Positions 59,689-64,000 of a stretch of DNA of 64,000 nt are shown here, one piece after another. The DNA is taken from contig OY294068.1 of assembly GCA_958510875.1 (NCBI GenBank), positions 33,522,297 through 33,586,296 on the forward strand, read 5' to 3'. The position numbers and the translations under genes are program-made. Every line of letters starts with the position of its first letter. Positions within the stretch are counted from its first letter, which is position 1. Source of the DNA: Endomychus coccineus (taxonomy: Eukaryota > Arthropoda > Insecta > Coleoptera > Endomychidae). Under the pieces are notes generated by a model. That model did not search any database. It worked only from the letters and a program-made list of their open reading frames with translations, and was not told the DNA's origin.

Positions 59689-59869
59689 CTGTAACGAAAC
59701 ATCGTGATTGTCAGATCTCATATTTCCACTAGGAAATTAACTCGTCTCAAATGTCAGCTAGTTATATACAGGGATGTTGAATTGAACTTCGTGGTTTATG
59801 GATAAGTTAGATCCTTCCAAAATTGACTTCATAAAATTACTTTATCACTATCTGAATCTACCCTGCGTT

Positions 59870-60335
59870 TCCAGGACATATATACAGGATGATAAAGAGG
59901 TAGTGAGCCAAAATTCAACAACAGATTTCTGAGGTAAAAATATTGTGATTTAGCCAAATTTGATTTGGTCCAAATGTTATTAGTTAAATTTAAACTATCA
60001 TCTCAGTTTTTACTATCATTTATTTCTTAATAAATGTGAATATCTAAACGAACATTTGGGGGTGCGGGTTTTTTTGGATCCAGGAATTGAAATTTTTATA
60101 CAGTTAGGTTATAGTTTACAGAGTGCCCCTGTTGCAGTAGCTTGGATCTGTTAAAGATGGGATATGCGATCTTTGATAACTAATTCTCATATTCCATCTA
60201 TTGTACATAAAAAATGCAATAGAAGTCGCTATCTCTTACAGTTTTCGAGATATTTTCCTTCGAAATCTGCTAAGCTGTTGCTTTAAATTATAATAGACTA
60301 TTATTCATTTAGCGGGTTTTTTAGGCAGGCTTCGG
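59870..60335. repeat. possible Tc1/mariner-type MITE remnant
   Basis: Starts at TATACAGGATGATAAAGAGG, a typical terminus style, but no matching right end was found. The rest is noncoding, with ACAGTTTTCGAGATATTTTC as in other such elements. Confidence 0.35.
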
Positions 60336-60349
60336 ACAAAAAGCAAATA

Positions 60350-61610
60350 CGGCAAATATTTTTGTCTTAGTGTTGTCATCTGTGGTGTCTCGTAGTCGAT
60401 GGACTTCTGGAAGAATTGAGAGAGGCCAATTTTTATTCCCTAGCTTATGCCGATGACTTGGTTGGCGTTACATTCGGTCGGCATTTGGAGACACTGTGCG
60501 AGCTGCAAAACACGCTGCTCAGTGTAGTGGACGGCTGGTGCCGCACGGAGGGGCTCAGGGTCACCCCTGACAAACACTGCCAGAGGTTACCTCTACTGGC
60601 AAGGTTCTGCAACTCAAAGGTTCGGTGAAGTTTCTGAGAGTAATCCCAGACTCAAGACTGACCTTGCGCGAACACCTCGACTATCGAGTGAGGAAGACCT
60701 TTTGGGCGTTCGGAAGAGCTTTCAGCAGTACATGGGGATTACAGCCAAGGATATTTCAATGGATCTATACCGCTGTGATCAGGCCTATGGTCACCTATGC
60801 TGTGGTAGAGAAGTGGTCGAAGCAAGATTACCACCTCTACACTTATATATGAAAAATGAGACCATGAGAACGGCGTATCGGTTAAAGGGCACTGGACCAA
60901 AATGCACTACTGTCGTGGACACTCATTGGTTTTGAGTGAGGCCATCACCAAGTGCCCCATACTGGAAATGAAGCAGGATAGCATGATTCCAGCTGTATGT
61001 CTCACCTCTCCCGAATTCCTCATCCCTGATAGAGGAGATTGGAGTAACGAAAATCTCACCCTACTGCCACCAAGGGAACTGTGATGGTTCACAGATGGGT
61101 CCAAGGTAGGTCAGGCTTCTGGGACATGAGTGTACCTAAAAAGGCCAAAGGTCACTATCTCAGTGACTCTAGGCGCTTACTGCAAGGTTTTACAGGCGGA
61201 GGTCTATGCAATATTGACTTGTGCCATGCGAAGAAACTATGTAAATCGGTTCATACTTATTTGCACAGACAGCCGGTAGGCTCCTGGAGCTTTCAAGTCA
61301 CCCAGAGGTACATCAAGACTTGTCAAAGAATGCAGAGAAACATAGCTGAACTAACCGGAAGAAATAAAAATCAACTCTCCTGGGTCCTTTAGCACAGTGC
61401 AGTTGAAGGAAATGAAATGGCCGTCTCCCTGCCCAGGGGGGGGGGGGTAGGTCGGCGGTCCTGTCGAACCGGAGTCAATGATCGCTTTATCAAGTTGCGT
61501 GGGGATCTCGCCCTTCTGGGCCAACTGAACAAACAGTGATCTGAACTGTGGAGAGAATCCCCATGCATGAGGCAGAATATCACAATATTTTACCTTGGGA
61601 ATCTACTGGT
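60350..61610 (+). mobile_element. I-clade-type LINE, RT palm to RNase H
   Basis: Begins near EANFYSLAYADDLVGVTFGR with an intact YADD catalytic motif, then WCRTEGLRVTPDKH, FLRVIPDSRLTLREHLDYRV, STWGLQPRIFQWIYTAVIRP and MVTYAVV (thumb). RNase H follows with WFTDGSKVG and, in other frames, later motifs. Frameshifts occur near 60.6, 60.84 and 61.1 kb. A run of nine or more G near 61.44 kb and loss of the C-terminus mark its end. Confidence 0.8.
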
Positions 61611-61839
61611 GAATTTTGTCTCATTACCTGGGGACTATCCTGTATATGTATAGATAAATATGATTTAGATAAAGTAGGTACATCATGAGTGTATAAACCA
61701 AGTGTTTAACCAAAGAAACACGAAAGGAGGTTCTATGTTCAACCTTGTATGAGTGCATGAACAATAAAACAGTTCCAGTTGCTTTATAATTTCATTTAAC
61801 CTGAGCTGTTGATTCAGTTAATCCTAAGTTATTATTAAA

Positions 61840-62760
61840 TAAACTACTGAACTTCTATGGAATAAGAGGTTTCCCAATGCTTGGATTGAATCCTACATAA
61901 TAGATAGGCAACAAATTGTAGCATATGACTCATATAAATCTAATCCATCAGAGATATATATAGGTGTGCCTCAAGTGTTTATATAGATCCCAATATTGTT
62001 TATAGTTTTTATGTCCGATTTGAAGCAGTCATGTAGTGATGCCTACAGGACTATACTATATGTCGACGATACAGACTAAATTACTGCCAAAGGAAAATTA
62101 AACAGCTCCACAGCGAAAGCAAATAGCCGTGCTAATAGTTTCCATCGATGGTGTCTGAACAATGGATTAAAAGTTAATGAAAAGGAAACCTTCTTCATAC
62201 TATTCAAACAGAAGAACATAAACTATAATTTCAGTTCACTTATCAGGATAAATCATGAAACAATTGACGAGATGAATCAAACGAAATTCCTTGGAATGAT
62301 TATGGACCATAAATTGACATGGGAAGCACAATGTAACAGCATCGTAAGCAAACTGAGTAGCAAATGTTATATGATAAGATTGCTAAGAAACACGGTCTCT
62401 TCGAAAGTGTTGAATATGTTATACTATGGTTTCATTCATTCCGTTTTAAATTACGCTCTCCTATTCTCGGGTAACTCAACTCACATGGGCAGGGTAATCA
62501 TTGCCCAGAAGAATATTGTTCGATGTATGTTGAATGCTGAATCGAATTTCCACTACAACCCACATTTTATGAAATTACAATTTTTTATTGTGAATGAATA
62601 TGGCAATCTTCCATTGAAACAATTAAAAAATTTGATATACACATATTTACCAAAACATGCATTCTATTCCGTTAGGAAGTACCTTAGTACCTAATTATCA
62701 GTTGACATTGTAAATTGAATGTTTTATAATTCGCGTACTAATATTTATGCATTCCAAATT
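61840..62760 (+). mobile_element. CR1/Jockey-like LINE, RT palm to C-terminus
   Basis: Reads IGVPQV (normally GVPQGS), ILYVDDTD with catalytic aspartates, HRWCLNNGLKVNEKE, then a clean 140-codon frame with MNQTKFLGMIMDHKLTWEAQ and SVLNYALLFSGNSTHMGRVI, ending HAFYSVRKYLST. It belongs with the elements at 1-745 and 7.5-8.7 kb. The upstream RT is broken. It lies in the Dscam intron upstream of the Ig1 exons. Confidence 0.78.
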
Positions 62761-62764
62761 GAAT

Positions 62765-63335
62765 GTTTTTCAATTCGTGTTCTGATATTTATGTTCAATT
62801 GTATGAATGTTTCATAATCATAACCTAAATACTTTGTGCTTGATTAATGATTAATATATGTATTCAATTTTTAATTCAATTGAGTTCTTATTGCTTCAGC
62901 GTCGGCTCCGGTGCTACGATTTTATATTCTCCAAGTTTGAAGACATAGTGCATATTTCAAATAATAATGACACGGACATTGTGTGACTGTAAAGGTAGAA
63001 TTTTCCTGTCATGTTAAACAGAAGAACATAATATAGAGGGAAGGAGAACTGCTTCAGCCAAATATACAGTTTTGAAAAGAAGCAAGAATTGATCTAAGAC
63101 GAAATTTATTTTTGTATAGGCAATATGTTTTTTGTATGACACACGCATTCAACCCTCCAAAGCCTTCCTTCGAATTCCCTATCATTAATACAGGTCGTTG
63201 CCCCACTATATTTCAGAACCACCAGCCGCCACAATGACGCAAAACTCTAGAACAGCAGGAGATAATCATTCATAATTCCAAATCATTCAATCATTGTTCA
63301 TCCCAATATGGCATATTGATCTGGTATCATCGTAT
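62765..63335. other. intronic sequence, nothing recognised
   Basis: A short direct repeat (AAATTGAATGTTTT, near 62.715 and 62.757 kb) is the only structure seen. Confidence 0.4.
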
Positions 63336-63338
63336 ATA

Positions 63339-64000
63339 CCGGGATATCAAAAATTATCTTCGTCAAGGGTGGTTGTGGAATCTAAAACGTGTGTCTTACT
63401 TTACGTTTGGAATAATTATGTGACTGTCACACTGATATCATCAATAACCTACACATTTCATACCTATTTATTTCAGCTGTAAAACAATAATGAACTACAC
63501 ATTATGAAATAATTATGTGAACTTTAGAAACTTTTCAGAGGTCGTGATAGCCACAATCCGGGTCAAAAACTGTTTTGAAATAGTTAATTTTCCGTGAATC
63601 GATGATGTTCACGTGAGCATGCGCCCGCAGTACGCGGGTTAAACTGGTTGTACCTAATACGGCTTCACGACGACTTTTCGCGTGCCGTTTTCGCTCCATG
63701 TAGTTAGATTTAGTATCGGACCGTGCCCGACGGCCCTTCTTTTTTCGATAAATATCCATTAAATGGAAAAATTTCATTAAACAGTTTGAGCTATTCTCAG
63801 ATCTCAGCTACGCGCGTCTAACGTTCTAACGAAGAGAGTAAAAGCTAGCGGCCCATAGCCAAAAACACTTTATTACAACTGGCGCCGGTCGCACGGGGCA
63901 AGAAACGGCCCCGAATTAACAAGACCGAAGTAAAATGTATAAACTCTAACTTACGCGCAGCGAGCTCCTCGAGGCATATGTCAAAATGATTTCGTTCGTA
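63339..64000. mobile_element. MITE with CCGG ends, cut by window edge
   Basis: Begins CCGGGATATCAAAAATTATC after TA (63337-63338) and follows the 31.5-kb MITE through end repeat and core, with small deletions (for example around 63.82 kb). Its right end lies beyond the window. Confidence 0.8.

Noticed and set aside
59691..64000. Dscam signal-peptide exon on the minus strand
   Set aside because: Looked for a start codon, hydrophobic stretch and donor in phase 1; nothing convincing among LINE and MITE sequence.

Overview
This is insect nuclear DNA: AT-rich, almost free of long open reading frames, and packed with decayed transposons. The only real protein-coding gene I can support is a Down syndrome cell adhesion molecule (Dscam) family gene on the minus strand. 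Three of its exons can be placed by reading frame, splice signals and phase. Two exons (59688-59525 and 56985-56829) together encode the first immunoglobulin domain, and a third (7106-6840) encodes the whole second one. The phases match (1/0, 0/1, 1/1), so they splice into one frame. The intron between the second and third exons is 49,722 bp. Most of the window is therefore the inside of one giant Dscam intron, with parts of its neighbouring introns at both ends. A single, undivided Ig2 exon argues for a Dscam2/Dscam4-type paralogue rather than hypervariable Dscam1.

The introns hold many layers of mobile DNA. Non-LTR retrotransposon pieces of several clades lie near 0-0.75, 1.9-2.4, 4.3-6.5, 7.5-8.7, 17.7, 24.5-26, 33.6-34.1, 40, 49.3-50.5, 57.3-58, 60.4-61.6 and 61.8-62.7 kb. 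Penelope-like elements (PLEs) lie at 8.7-10, 28.1-28.7, 32.6 and 53.4-55.9 kb. DNA transposons include a Tc1 element (34.6-35.9), a mariner (58.3-59.5), two long-TIR DUF4817-type elements (37.1-39.3 and 45.3-47.6) and a remnant of a relative (54.2-55.3), a FLYWCH-type MULE (20.4-22.2), an hAT 3' end (30.4-30.7) and a 533-bp P-type element with an 8-bp target duplication (53.6-54.1). Fold-back elements lie at 10.1-10.7, 26.8-27.7, 29.6-30.4, 31.5-32.5, 51.3-53.2 and from 63.3 kb to the edge. There are also a SINE with two tRNA-like promoters, a (CA)n tract, tandem arrays with 498-bp and 189-bp periods, and a probable retropseudogene of the splicing factor CD2BP2 (11.75-12.25).

Three observations deserve follow-up. 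First, about 600 bp of the same core sequence occurs inside fold-back elements with two unrelated sets of terminal inverted repeats (31.5 and 63.3 kb versus 51.3 kb), which suggests modular exchange of transposon ends. Second, eight hammerhead-ribozyme-like motifs of at least three sequence classes occur, six of them on the sense strand of the Dscam transcript. Third, the two DUF4817-type elements have terminal repeats of nearly 600 bp that reach the transposase start codon, and they share frameshifts, which implies that already-dead copies were mobilised.

All repeat boundaries were found by eye. Where a target-site duplication was visible I trust the ends; elsewhere ends are approximate. I cannot name the species.
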